Shown one piece after another: positions 18,318-26,943 of a DNA stretch of 64,000 nt. The DNA comes from Kluyvera intermedia (lineage in GTDB: Bacteria; Pseudomonadota; Gammaproteobacteria; Enterobacterales; Enterobacteriaceae), in assembly GCF_034424175.1 (NCBI RefSeq), contig NZ_CP139986.1:4650001-4714000 (forward strand), in the 5' to 3' direction. Both the position numbers and the translations under genes were made by a program. Position 1 is the stretch's first letter. Every line of letters begins with the position of its first letter. Below the pieces are notes generated by a model. That model saw only the letters and a program-made list of their open reading frames with translations, had not been told where the DNA came from and made no database searches.

Positions 18318-18425
18318 ATGTTTGAATCATTGATTAATTTGCTATCAAGCGGTGCCGCTAGCCATACGCCACAAACCGCGGCAGCGGCCGTACTGTGCGC
18401 TGCGCTGGTTGGGCTTTTTAGCTAA
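18318..18425 (+). CDS. yshB: Small membrane protein YshB
   Basis: 35 codons. The sequence starts MFESLINLLSSG and ends AAVLCAALVGLFS, matching the 36-residue YshB of E. coli and Salmonella. The C-terminal ~16 residues form one hydrophobic segment. GAGGGGACG lies just before the ATG. Its role is poorly known; Salmonella YshB has been linked to fitness inside host cells. It sits between glnG and a REP element. Confidence 0.85.
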   Translation: MFESLINLLSSGAASHTPQTAAAAVLCAALVGLFS

Positions 18426-18494
18426 GCCGGATGGCGCTTGCGCTTATCCGGCCTACGGTAGATTTGTAGGCCCGGTAAGCGTAGCGCCACCGGC
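18426..18494. repeat. REP/BIME element
   Basis: Two inverted, GC-rich units: GCCGGATGGCGCTTGCGCTT...CCGGCCTAC, then GTAGGCCCGGTAAGCGTAGCG...CACCGGC. This is the classic extragenic palindrome of enterobacteria, here between the convergent yshB and hemN. Confidence 0.9.
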
Positions 18495-18504
18495 AATATC
18501 ATCG

Positions 18505-19878
18505 CTAAATCACCCGTGAGAATTGCTGCATCCGCGCTTTCTGGCGCAGATAAGCATCAAAGCACATGCAGATATTGCGAATCAGCAGACGACCTTTTGG
18601 GGTCACCTGGATCCCTTTCTCATTAACCTCCACCAGCCCATCTTTCGCCAGCGGTGCCAGAAGTTCCAAATCTTGCGCAAAGTAGTCGCTAAATATCAGC
18701 CCCCACTCTTTTTCTACCGCCGCAAAGTCGAGACTGAAGTTGCAGATAAGCGCCTTAATGACATCACGACGAATACAATCATCACGCGTTAAGGCAATAC
18801 CACGCCACAGAGCATTTCCCTGTTCTGCAACCTGTTGATAGTAAAGCTTCAATTCTTTCTGATTCTGAGCATAGCAGTCGCCAATCATGCTAATAGCGGA
18901 AACCCCCATGCCCAAAAGATCTGTGTCGCCCTGGGTGGTATAGCCCTGGAAGTTACGATGCAACACACCTTCACGCTGAGCCACCGCCAGTTCGTTATCC
19001 GGACGAGCAAAGTGGTCCATGCCGATGAACTGATAGCCCGCGTCGGTCAGTGAAGCGATAGTTTCCTGTAGGATATCCAGCTTCTGCTGCGCCGAAGGCA
19101 GATCGTCATCTTTAATTTTACGCTGTGCGGCGAAAAGCGTCGGCAGGTGCGCGTAGTTAAATACGCTCAGGCGGTCAGGATTCAGCTCCGCAACACGTTT
19201 CAACGTAAACGCAAAGCTCTCAGGCGTCTGCTTTGGCAGGCCATAGATCAGGTCGATATTCGTCGAGGTGAAGCCAATTTCGCGGGCGCGATTAAGCAGT
19301 GCGAAGATGAACTCTTCATCCTGCTCGCGATTCACCAACCGTTGCACTTCTTTGTTGAAGTCCTGCACGCCCATACTGAGGCGATTAAAGCCTTCGCTAC
19401 GCAGATGATCGATAACATCTAGCTCGATTTCACGCGGGTCGACTTCAATCGATATCTCGGCGTCTTCATCAAACTGAAAACTCTCGCGCAGCAGTGACAT
19501 CAGACGACTAATTTGCGCTTTGTTGAGATAGGTTGGCGTACCGCCGCCCCAGTGCAACTGGCTGACGTGTCGTCCAGCAAACAACGGTGCGCGCTGCCGG
19601 ATTTCCTGTTCCAGGACGTCGAGGTATTGATCGGCTTTGTGCTGCTGACGAGTGACGATTTTATTGCAGCCACAGAAATAGCAAAGCTTGTGGCAGAACG
19701 GAATATGCACGTACAGCGACAAGGGGCGTTCAGGGTAACGCGCAACGGCGTTCAAGAATTCGGGTTCGCCAAAGGCGTCAGAAAATTCCAGTGCGGTGGG
19801 ATACGAGGTATAGCGCGGCCCGGAATAGTTATATTTCTGGATCAGGGCCAGATCCCAGTCGATTAACTGCAAAGACAT
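18505..19878 (-). CDS. hemN: Oxygen-independent coproporphyrinogen III oxidase
   Basis: 457 residues, as in E. coli. A radical-SAM enzyme that converts coproporphyrinogen III to protoporphyrinogen IX without oxygen. The 4Fe-4S cysteines are C62, C66 and C69 in CHKLCYFCGC, followed by the GGGTPTYL SAM-binding motif. The chosen ATG has GAAGGAG 6 nt upstream and gives MSLQLIDWDL, which aligns with E. coli. The frame stays open 28 codons further upstream, but that stretch overlaps another small ORF. Confidence 0.96.
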   Translation of the reverse strand: MSLQLIDWDLALIQKYNYSGPRYTSYPTALEFSDAFGEPEFLNAVARYPERPLSLYVHIPFCHKLCYFCGCNKIVTRQQHKADQYLDVLEQEIRQRAPLFAGRHVSQLHWGGGTPTYLNKAQISRLMSLLRESFQFDEDAEISIEVDPREIELDVIDHLRSEGFNRLSMGVQDFNKEVQRLVNREQDEEFIFALLNRAREIGFTSTNIDLIYGLPKQTPESFAFTLKRVAELNPDRLSVFNYAHLPTLFAAQRKIKDDDLPSAQQKLDILQETIASLTDAGYQFIGMDHFARPDNELAVAQREGVLHRNFQGYTTQGDTDLLGMGVSAISMIGDCYAQNQKELKLYYQQVAEQGNALWRGIALTRDDCIRRDVIKALICNFSLDFAAVEKEWGLIFSDYFAQDLELLAPLAKDGLVEVNEKGIQVTPKGRLLIRNICMCFDAYLRQKARMQQFSRVI

Positions 19879-19880
19879 GC

Positions 19881-20063
19881 TCACTCCTTCCGATGGTGTC
19901 GAGAACGACGACGGCTTGCCGGCATCACCGTATTGCGGTGAAATTGCCGGTTGCGCAGCCATCTTTGACGCCGCGACAACCGTCGTAGTTTAACGAATAA
20001 CCACACCAGATAACATATAACCAAAAGGGTTATAAGAAGGACTGGCAAGCCAATCGGGTGCAA
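19881..20063 (-). CDS. Possible small membrane protein between yihI and hemN
   Basis: 60-codon ORF with TTG as first start codon. It would begin 3 nt after the yihI stop and ends with a TGA 2 nt before the hemN ATG; the hemN ribosome site lies in its last codons. It predicts one hydrophobic segment (IGLPVLLITLLVICYLVWLF, about 4-23) followed by a very basic tail rich in R. In Vibrio-type genomes a DUF2489 membrane protein occupies the yihI-hemN gap (from memory), so this could be a short relative or remnant. Against it: the start lacks a well-spaced Shine-Dalgarno site and no homologue is recognised with certainty. Confidence 0.35.
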   Translation of the reverse strand: MHPIGLPVLLITLLVICYLVWLFVKLRRLSRRQRWLRNRQFHRNTVMPASRRRSRHHRKE

Positions 20064-20066
20064 ACC

Positions 20067-20585
20067 TTAGTTTCCGCCTCTCAGCAGACGCATCATGTCT
20101 TCCTTGCCCTCTTCTTCCTCTTCCTCTTCTTCATCGTCATCATAAGAGAGGCCGAGTTTCTGCATCAGCTCGTCAATTCTATCCAGCTTGGCGTCAACCC
20201 ACTTCTGCTCTTCAGCAGTCAGGATTTCGTCATTTTCCAGACGTTCAAGCAGCGCATCCAGGCGCTCATCACTCTCCAGCATATCCAGCTCAGCCTGCGG
20301 TGAAAGCATAGGTTTCTCGCTCTTCGGTTTGTGCTGTTTAGCGACCGGAGCGTCAGTGACGCCCAGCGCGATCGGTTTTTTACTACCAATACGAGGGTCT
20401 TGCTGCTGCTTTTGTTTGTTCGAGCCGGATGCACCGTCAGAGCCAGACGCACGGCTGCCTGCCGCGTTACCACGGTGTTTTTTATCGGTTTTACGATCGC
20501 GAGCTTCCAGATTCAGTTCTTCGCGTGTTTTACGATGCTGTTTGCCCGGTGCTTTACTACGCGGTGCAGAGGTTGGTTTTTTCAT
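20067..20585 (-). CDS. yihI: Der GTPase-activating protein YihI
   Basis: 172 residues. The basic, low-complexity N-terminal half contains KKPTSAPRSKAPGK. The conserved central block SPQAELDMLESDERLD is followed by a strongly acidic C-terminal run (DDDEEEEEEEEG). E. coli YihI stimulates the GTPase Der (EngA) and delays late 50S assembly. Encoded downstream of csrC and upstream of hemN on the same strand. Confidence 0.93.
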   Translation of the reverse strand: MKKPTSAPRSKAPGKQHRKTREELNLEARDRKTDKKHRGNAAGSRASGSDGASGSNKQKQQQDPRIGSKKPIALGVTDAPVAKQHKPKSEKPMLSPQAELDMLESDERLDALLERLENDEILTAEEQKWVDAKLDRIDELMQKLGLSYDDDEEEEEEEEGKEDMMRLLRGGN

Positions 20586-20651
20586 GATGTCAGTCTTTAA
20601 GCCGTTTTATTCAGTATAGAATTGAGCCGGAATCTAGCAGAAAGCAAACAA

Positions 20652-20901
20652 AGAAAAAAGGCGACAGAGTAATCTGTCGCCTTTTTTCCTGACTCACAAC
20701 CCATTACGGGTTCTACATTCCATGTTGGCTTACAACGCGCCCTGTTTATCCGTTAGCTTTATAACAGTCCCTGTTATTGTTCCCTATCCCTGCGTAACGT
20801 CTCCAGACGTTGGTCATCCTGACAAATTCCGTAGGTCTTCGCCTCCTGGCGTTCCTGACCCCTCATCCTGAGTCTAAATCCTTCTGGCGCCCTTGCCGAT
20901 G
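20652..20901 (-). ncRNA. csrC: CsrC small RNA (CsrA-sequestering)
   Basis: Located between yihI and engB exactly as in E. coli. Read on the minus strand it has about a dozen GGA motifs, many in hairpin loops (for example CGTCTGGAGACG and CGCCAGGAGGCG), the signature of CsrA-titrating RNAs. It ends in the strong terminator GGCGACAGA / TCTGTCGCC plus T-run at 20652-20688, identical to E. coli. The 5' end (about 20901) is placed from a TAAAGT -10-like box and is uncertain by 5-10 nt. It controls CsrA, and through it glycogen, motility and biofilm genes. Confidence 0.88.
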
Positions 20902-21176
20902 GGTGCTACTTTACCGTGTTGCGTTAAACTAACAAGCAATGAAAAGAGTAAAAAGAGACAAATCAGAATATTACATATCTGTAAGGTTATGATTTTTATC
21001 ATGTCGACTATTTTTCAACCTGCGCTTTAACTTAGATTTCTCATAGTAACAATGGCGAATGTCTTACAAACGGGCAGCCATTGGCTTACAGCGAATGAGC
21101 GGTTGAGGAAAATCAGCCTTTTTCTACCGATCGGGTATAATCGCCTCCATATGCTGATTTAACGGAGATAACCGTT

Positions 21177-21812
21177 TTGACTAACCTGAACTACCAACAG
21201 ACGCACTTTGTGACGAGTGCGCCTGATATTCGCCACTTACCGTCCGATACCGGAATCGAAGTGGCGTTTGCCGGCCGCTCTAATGCCGGGAAATCCAGCG
21301 CCCTGAATACGCTGACCAACCAGAAAGGCCTCGCACGTACCTCAAAAACGCCAGGACGTACGCAGCTTATCAACCTGTTCGAAGTCGTAGAAGGCAAGCG
21401 CCTGGTCGACCTTCCAGGCTATGGCTTCGCACAAGTTCCAGAAGAGATGAAGATCAAATGGCAAAAGGCGCTGGGTGAATACCTGGAAAAACGTCTGTGC
21501 CTGAAAGGATTAGTCATACTGATGGATATCCGTCATCCGCTGAAGGATCTCGACCAACAGATGATCGAGTGGGCGGTCGCCAGTGAAATCCAGGTTTTGG
21601 TACTGTTGACTAAGGCAGATAAGCTGGCAAGCGGCGCACGTAAAGCGCAGTTAAACCAGGTGCGTGAGGCAGTTCTTGCCTTTAATGGGGATGTGCAGGT
21701 TGAAGCATTTTCTTCACTGAAAAAGCTGGGCGTGGACAAACTTCGCCAGAAGCTCGATAGCTGGTATAACGAAATTCCACCGCAGGAAGAGCCAGAAATC
21801 GCCGAAGAGTAA
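21177..21812 (+). CDS. engB: Ribosome biogenesis GTPase EngB (YihA)
   Basis: 211 residues. Essential small GTPase for 50S assembly. G1 is GRSNAGKSS (33-41), G3 DLPGYG, G4 TKAD. The start is TTG, as in E. coli, with CGGAG upstream, and a -10 box (TATAAT) at about 21136-21141. Confidence 0.96.
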   Translation: MTNLNYQQTHFVTSAPDIRHLPSDTGIEVAFAGRSNAGKSSALNTLTNQKGLARTSKTPGRTQLINLFEVVEGKRLVDLPGYGFAQVPEEMKIKWQKALGEYLEKRLCLKGLVILMDIRHPLKDLDQQMIEWAVASEIQVLVLLTKADKLASGARKAQLNQVREAVLAFNGDVQVEAFSSLKKLGVDKLRQKLDSWYNEIPPQEEPEIAEE

Positions 21813-21825
21813 TTCCCGCCATAAC

Positions 21826-21858
21826 CCCGGATAGCGGCGCCTGGCGCCCTGTTCCGGG
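21826..21858. repeat. REP-like stem-loop after engB
   Basis: CCCGGA at 21826-21831 pairs with TCCGGG at 21853-21858, with an inner GC-rich stem. It resembles a degenerate REP unit. No T-run follows, so it is not a simple terminator. Confidence 0.45.
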
Positions 21859-21928
21859 CTCGATTTATCCCCTCGTCCGACCTAACACATATCAAATTGA
21901 CTGATGCGAAAACTTTTCTTTCGCCCAA

Positions 21929-22037
21929 TAAAAAACGCCCCAGTCATTACTGACTGGGGCGGCTAAAATATTCAGCCAAATCCGATTACGTGAAGTAAAA
22001 GGTCTGAAAGATAGAACATCTTACCTCTGTACCCTAC
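21929..22037 (-). ncRNA. spf: Spot 42 small RNA
   Basis: 109-nt RNA starting GTAGGGTACAGAGG and ending with the terminator stem GCCCCAGTCA / TGACTGGGGC plus T-run. It is nearly identical to E. coli Spot 42 and in the same place between engB and polA. An Hfq-dependent regulator of galK and many secondary-carbon genes; its promoter is repressed by CRP-cAMP. A partial CRP-like sequence (TGTGATGAACATTAGA, minus strand) lies at 22114-22129. Confidence 0.95.
21972..22019 (-). CDS. spfP: SpfP, 15-residue peptide inside Spot 42
   Basis: ATG at 22019 preceded by GAGG at 8-nt spacing; the frame reads MFYLSDLLLHVIGFG and stops. A 15-residue peptide SpfP translated from E. coli Spot 42 has been reported and is described as acting with CRP on galactose genes. 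The reading frame is intact here. Confidence 0.7.
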   Translation of the reverse strand: MFYLSDLLLHVIGFG

Positions 22038-22184
22038 GAGATTAACTCTACTCTTTTTTACAGTTCACAGAAAGCATTTTTTGTAGTTTTTTTTCATATA
22101 TTACATAGCGAATTCTAATGTTCATCACAAAATTAGATAAGTTATGTTGCTTACTTACATAAACCAGAGTTATTAATCGAACAC

Positions 22185-24974
22185 TTAATGCGCTTGATCC
22201 CAGTTTTCACCACTGCCCACTTCCACCAGCAATGGCACATCCAGTTGGGTGCTGTTTTCCATTAATTCATGCACCTTTTTCGTTACCGCATCCACATCAT
22301 CTTTATGAACTTCAAAGACTAATTCATCGTGTACCTGCATGATCATACGAACGCGCGGTTTTTCACCTTCTAACCAGCTATCGACGGCAATCATTGCCCG
22401 CTTGATAACATCAGCAGCGGTACCCTGCATTGGGGCGTTAATCGCCGCACGCTCAGCACCAGCACGACGCGCGCCATTGCTGGATTTAATATCCGGCAGA
22501 TACAAGCGACGACCATCCAGCGTGGCAACAAAGCCCTGCTCTTTCGCCTGCGCACGGGTACGTTCCATGTAGTCCAGTACACCTGGATAGCGCTCAAAGT
22601 AGAGGTCCATATACTTCTGCGCTTCTTTACGCGGAATGTTCAGCTGACGCGCCAGCCCAAATGCACTCATGCCGTAGATCAGACCAAAGTTGATTGCCTT
22701 TGCGCTACGACGCTGTTCGCCGGTCACGCTCTCCAGCGGCATACCAAACACTTCGGCAGCGGTCGCACGGTGGATATCCTGACCTTCTGCAAACGCCTTC
22801 AGCAAGCCTTCATCGCGAGATAAATGCGCCATGATACGCAGTTCAATTTGCGAGTAGTCGGCAGAGACGATGACGTAATCTTCCGGCGCAATAAACGCCT
22901 GACGAATACGGCGTCCTTCTTCGCTACGCACCGGAATATTTTGCAGGTTAGGATCGGTCGAAGAAAGGCGCCCGGTTGCCGTCACCGCCTGGTGATAGGA
23001 GGTGTGTACGCGACCGGTCTTCGGGTTAATCATCAGCGGCAGTTTGTCGGTATAAGTCGACTTCAGCTTCGCCAGCCCGCGATATTCAAGGATCACTTTC
23101 GGCAGCGGATAATCCAGCGCCAGCTCTTCCAGCACCTCTTCCGACGTAGACGGCGCGCCGCCCGGGGTTTTCTTCAGCGGCTTAATACCCTGCTTTTCAA
23201 ACAAGATAGTTTGCAGCTGTTTTGGCGAAGCGAGGTTAAATTCTTCGCCTGCAATCTCGTAAGCTTTCTGCTCCAGTTCAACCAGACGTTTAGCGATTTC
23301 CTGCGAGTGCGCATGCAATACGGTCGGATTAATTTTCACACCGTTGCGTTCAATTCGTGACAGTACGGGCACCAGCGGCATTTCTATCTCATTGAAGATG
23401 CGTAGTGGCCCTTCCGTCTGCTGTAGCTTCGGCCACATTTTCAGATGCAGTTGCAGCGTGACATCGGCATCTTCCGCCGCGTAGCGCCCGGCTTCCTCCA
23501 GCGCAATCTGGTTAAAGGTCAGCTGGTTTTTGCCTTTCCCGGCAATCTCTTCAAAAGTGATGGTTTTATGCTTCAGCCAGCGGTCGGAGAGGCTGTCCAT
23601 ATCATGGCGTCCGGCCACGCTGTCCAGCGTGTAGGATTCCAGCATGGTATCAAAAGCAATGCCGCGCAGTTCGACGCCATAGTTAGCAAGAATGCCGCGA
23701 TCGAATTTCAGGTTCTGACCTACCTTCAGCAGGCTATCGTCTTCTAGTAGCGGTTTAAGCAGCTCCAACACGCGTTCACGAGAGATCTGATCCGGCGCAT
23801 CAAGATAGTCATGGGAAACCGGGACATAAGCGGCAACACCCGGTTCGGTGGCAAACGACAAGCCGACCATGTTAGCTGAGATATTATCAAGGCTATCCGT
23901 TTCCGTATCGAAGGCGAACAATGGCGCATTTTTTAACTTGTCGATCCACGTCACCAAGGTTTCTTCATCAAGAATGGTAACGTAGTTTTCTGATGATAAT
24001 ACGGTTGCCAACTCTTCTTCAGGCTCAACGGTCGCGACAGCGGCTTTCGCCGGTTTTGCTGCCGGCTTGGCGCCTTTGGCCTGCATCCAGGTACCGGACT
24101 CAACATCAGTTATCCAGCGTTTGAATTCGTACTTCTTAAACAACTCCAGCAACTCATTCGCCGATGGAGGTGAAACAAGCAGCTGTTCGCATCCCAGTTC
24201 CAGCTCCACGTCGGTTTTAATGGTGGCGAGTTTGTAGGAGAGATAGGCCAGATCTTTATTCTGCTCAAGCTTCGCCGCCATGGTTTTCGCGCCACGGAAG
24301 GTCAGCCCAGCAATTTTTTCAGGTTCACCATACAGCGTATCCAGACCACCTAAGCCTTGCAGCAGCGCTTGTGCCGTTTTCTCGCCAACACCCGGTACGC
24401 CTGGAATGTTATCCGAAGAGTCACCCATTAGCGCCAGGAAGTCGATGATCAACTCCGGCGGTACACCATATTTTGTGACCACTTCTTCAGGGCCGAGGAT
24501 GGTATTGGTCATGGTGTTGATAAGCGTGATGCCCGGCGTCACCAGCTGCGCCATATCTTTGTCGCCGGTGCTAATCAGCACTGGGCGCCCCATTTTTTCC
24601 GCTTCACGTGCCAACGTCCCGATAACGTCGTCCGCTTCTACGCCCGCGACTGCCAGTAGCGGCAGTCCCATCGCTTTCACCATCGTATGCAGCGGCTCAA
24701 TTTGCGCACGCAGGTCGTCCGGCATCGGTGGGCGATGAGACTTGTAGTCTTCAAACAGTTCGTCACGGAAGGTTTTCCCCTTCGCATCAAAAACCACAAC
24801 CGCGTGAGTCGGCTGATATTGCAGGATCAAGCTGCGCAGCATGTTCAACACACCATACATCGCGCCTGTCGGCTCGCCTGCACGGTTAGTTAGCGGTGGG
24901 AATGCGTGATATGCCCGGTAGAGATAAGAGGAGCCATCAACGAGGATGAGAGGGTTTTCTGGGATCTGAACCAT
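22185..24974 (-). CDS. polA: DNA polymerase I
   Basis: 929 residues. The N-terminal 5'-3' exonuclease domain spans about 1-320, the 3'-5' proofreading domain about 325-515 (FAFDTETDS with the catalytic D and E), and the family-A polymerase domain the rest: motif A VSADYSQIELR, motif B RRSAKAINFGLIYG, motif C QVHDELVFEV. All catalytic residues are present. An alanine/lysine-rich linker (AKGAKPAAKPAKAAVATVEPEEEL) between the first two domains is the most divergent part. Divergent from yihG. Confidence 0.98.
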   Translation of the reverse strand: MVQIPENPLILVDGSSYLYRAYHAFPPLTNRAGEPTGAMYGVLNMLRSLILQYQPTHAVVVFDAKGKTFRDELFEDYKSHRPPMPDDLRAQIEPLHTMVKAMGLPLLAVAGVEADDVIGTLAREAEKMGRPVLISTGDKDMAQLVTPGITLINTMTNTILGPEEVVTKYGVPPELIIDFLALMGDSSDNIPGVPGVGEKTAQALLQGLGGLDTLYGEPEKIAGLTFRGAKTMAAKLEQNKDLAYLSYKLATIKTDVELELGCEQLLVSPPSANELLELFKKYEFKRWITDVESGTWMQAKGAKPAAKPAKAAVATVEPEEELATVLSSENYVTILDEETLVTWIDKLKNAPLFAFDTETDSLDNISANMVGLSFATEPGVAAYVPVSHDYLDAPDQISRERVLELLKPLLEDDSLLKVGQNLKFDRGILANYGVELRGIAFDTMLESYTLDSVAGRHDMDSLSDRWLKHKTITFEEIAGKGKNQLTFNQIALEEAGRYAAEDADVTLQLHLKMWPKLQQTEGPLRIFNEIEMPLVPVLSRIERNGVKINPTVLHAHSQEIAKRLVELEQKAYEIAGEEFNLASPKQLQTILFEKQGIKPLKKTPGGAPSTSEEVLEELALDYPLPKVILEYRGLAKLKSTYTDKLPLMINPKTGRVHTSYHQAVTATGRLSSTDPNLQNIPVRSEEGRRIRQAFIAPEDYVIVSADYSQIELRIMAHLSRDEGLLKAFAEGQDIHRATAAEVFGMPLESVTGEQRRSAKAINFGLIYGMSAFGLARQLNIPRKEAQKYMDLYFERYPGVLDYMERTRAQAKEQGFVATLDGRRLYLPDIKSSNGARRAGAERAAINAPMQGTAADVIKRAMIAVDSWLEGEKPRVRMIMQVHDELVFEVHKDDVDAVTKKVHELMENSTQLDVPLLVEVGSGENWDQAH

Positions 24975-25369
24975 AATTTCCGTGCCTGTTTATCAGATTA
25001 TGGGTAAAGGATGCCACAGACAGCATGAAAACATGAGTTTTTCGCCAAAATAAGGCGAAAAGATTTAGAGATCTTCGCGATCGCGCGTAAAACAAAATGT
25101 GGATAACTTTGTGAATAATTTTATTTTAATAATAACAAAGCATCTTTAACACAGACTTAAATTTAAAATAATCCATTACTTTCAATTTGTTATAACAAGA
25201 TCGAGCCAGTAAAATTCGATCTGATGATAATTCACACAATGTGGATAGACATGCTGGTTCTTTTTGTATTCCTCTAAGACCCATCATTTGGTGCGTTTTC
25301 TGGTAAAATCAGTGCCTTGTGCCTTTTATATGGGCACTTTATATAACTAACTATCTGAATAAACATACT
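24975..25369. other. polA-yihG divergent promoter region with a DnaA box
   Basis: About 395 nt, AT-rich. A perfect DnaA box (TGTGGATAA, reverse of TTATCCACA) lies at 25098-25106 and a one-mismatch copy (TGTGGATAG) near 25240. No ORF is supported. It holds the polA promoter to the left and the yihG promoter to the right. Confidence 0.7.
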
Positions 25370-26278
25370 ATGTCGAGATTACTCGCGGCGATAACATTGC
25401 CCATAAGTATCGCACTTACCATTTTGCTGACGATATTATGCTCCATACCCATCATACTTGCCGGGATCGTTAAGCTGATTTTTCCCATCCCGGTGATATG
25501 GCGTTCAGTCTCAGTATTTTGTAATTTCATGATGTACTGCTGGTGCTCTGGGCTGGCTGCTTTGCTGTACTTCAATCCCTGGCTCAAGTGGGACATTCAG
25601 GGGCTGGAAACGCTCAATAAAAAAAATTGGTACCTGCTTATCTGTAATCACCACAGCTGGGCGGATATCGTGGTGCTTTGTGTGATTTTCCGTAACCACA
25701 TCCCGATGAATAAGTATTTTCTCAAGCAACAGTTGGCCTGGGTACCCTTTATGGGGCTGGCATGCTGGGCCTTAGATATGCCTTTTATGCGCCGCTATTC
25801 CCGGAGCTTTTTAATTCGCCATCCAGAGCATCGCGGTAAAGATGTTGAAACAACTCGCCGCTCCTGTGAGAAATTCCGCTCGCATCCAACAACCATCGTT
25901 AACTTTGTAGAAGGTTCACGCTTTACCCCTGAAAAATGCCAGCAAACCCGCTCACCGTATAAAAACCTGCTTCCGCCGAAAGCTGCGGGCATTGCCATGG
26001 CATTAAACGTATTAGGCTCTCAGTTTGATAAGCTGCTCGATGTCACGCTGTGCTATCCGGAAAATGATAAGACGCCATTCTACGATATGCTCAGTGGGAA
26101 ATTGACGCGCATCGTTGTTACCGTCAATTTACGACCGGTAGATCCTGAGCTATACGGGGATTATGTCGGTGATAAGAGTTTCAAGCGACGCTTTCAGCTA
26201 TGGCTGAATGCATTGTGGGAAGAGAAAGACAGGCAGATAGATGCCATCAAAGCAAAATACAAAAACGCCGGTCAGTGA
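25370..26278 (+). CDS. yihG: Lysophosphatidic acid acyltransferase-family protein YihG
   Basis: 302 residues from the ATG at 25370. N-terminal membrane segments are followed by the acyltransferase HX4D motif (H94-D99, in NHHSWAD) and the substrate motif FVEGSRFT. It matches E. coli YihG, a minor 1-acyl-glycerol-3-phosphate acyltransferase that helps make oleoyl/vaccenoyl phospholipids. E. coli begins 9 codons earlier (MANLLNKFIM), but that ATG is ATA here. Upstream GTG (25319) is possible; the 25370 start has only a weak ribosome site. The end overlaps the shared terminator with dsbA. Confidence 0.9.
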   Translation: MSRLLAAITLPISIALTILLTILCSIPIILAGIVKLIFPIPVIWRSVSVFCNFMMYCWCSGLAALLYFNPWLKWDIQGLETLNKKNWYLLICNHHSWADIVVLCVIFRNHIPMNKYFLKQQLAWVPFMGLACWALDMPFMRRYSRSFLIRHPEHRGKDVETTRRSCEKFRSHPTTIVNFVEGSRFTPEKCQQTRSPYKNLLPPKAAGIAMALNVLGSQFDKLLDVTLCYPENDKTPFYDMLSGKLTRIVVTVNLRPVDPELYGDYVGDKSFKRRFQLWLNALWEEKDRQIDAIKAKYKNAGQ

Positions 26279-26290
26279 CCGGCGTTTTCA
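26260..26290. terminator. Bidirectional terminator between yihG and dsbA
   Basis: Stem AAAACGCCGGTC / GACCGGCGTTTT with a 3-nt loop, flanked by A-run and T-run, so it works for both convergent genes. It includes the yihG stop codon. Confidence 0.9.
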
Positions 26291-26292
26291 TT

Positions 26293-26916
26293 TTATTTCT
26301 TCTCAACAAGCTGTTTAACGGTATCAGCATACTGAGCGACAAAGACGTCCATATTGCTGGTGTCCATGCCCTGCGGGTTCAGCTGGTATTTACCATTAAC
26401 GAACATGGCTGGAACGCCCTGCAGCTGAAGATCGGCTGCGGCTTTTTCCTGCTGAGCGACCATCGATTTCACCACGAAGCTATTCCATGCAGCATCGTAG
26501 TCTTCGCCTTTCACACCCGCGTTGATAAAGACAGTGCGGATGTCAGCAACGGTTTGAACGGTTTGCGTTTTCTGTACCGCTTCAAACATCGGTACAGTAA
26601 CCTTGTCTTCCACGCCCAGCGCCATTGCTACGGCCCACGCTTGAGTCAGATCTTTGCCCAGAGGGCCCAGGAACTCAACGTGATATTTAGTCATTTTTAC
26701 GCCTTCTGGAAGCTTTTTCTTCACGTTGTCAGAAACGTGCAAAACTTCCTCGAACTGATAGCAATGTGGGCAGTAGAAGGAGAAGAACTCCAGTACCTGC
26801 GGCTCACCTGCAACCGGCTTATCGATAGTAACGTATTGTTTGCCTTCGGTGATCTGAGCAGCAGATGCACTGAATGCCAGAATCATACCTGCCAGCGCAA
26901 GCCAAACCTTTTTCAT
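26293..26916 (-). CDS. dsbA: Periplasmic thiol:disulfide oxidase DsbA
   Basis: 207 residues with a 19-residue signal peptide (MKKVWLALAGMILAFSASA). The thioredoxin fold has the active site CPHC at 49-52 and the cis-proline loop GVPAMF. It introduces disulfides into exported proteins and is reoxidised by DsbB. It is encoded 27 nt after srkA and is likely co-transcribed with it under CpxR control. Confidence 0.97.
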   Translation of the reverse strand: MKKVWLALAGMILAFSASAAQITEGKQYVTIDKPVAGEPQVLEFFSFYCPHCYQFEEVLHVSDNVKKKLPEGVKMTKYHVEFLGPLGKDLTQAWAVAMALGVEDKVTVPMFEAVQKTQTVQTVADIRTVFINAGVKGEDYDAAWNSFVVKSMVAQQEKAAADLQLQGVPAMFVNGKYQLNPQGMDTSNMDVFVAQYADTVKQLVEKK

Positions 26917-26943
26917 AACTCACTCTCTCCTGACTATGTCGAA

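Noticed and set aside
20690..20900. Initially read as an empty spacer between yihI and engB
   Set aside because: The GGA-rich hairpins, position and terminator identify it as csrC.
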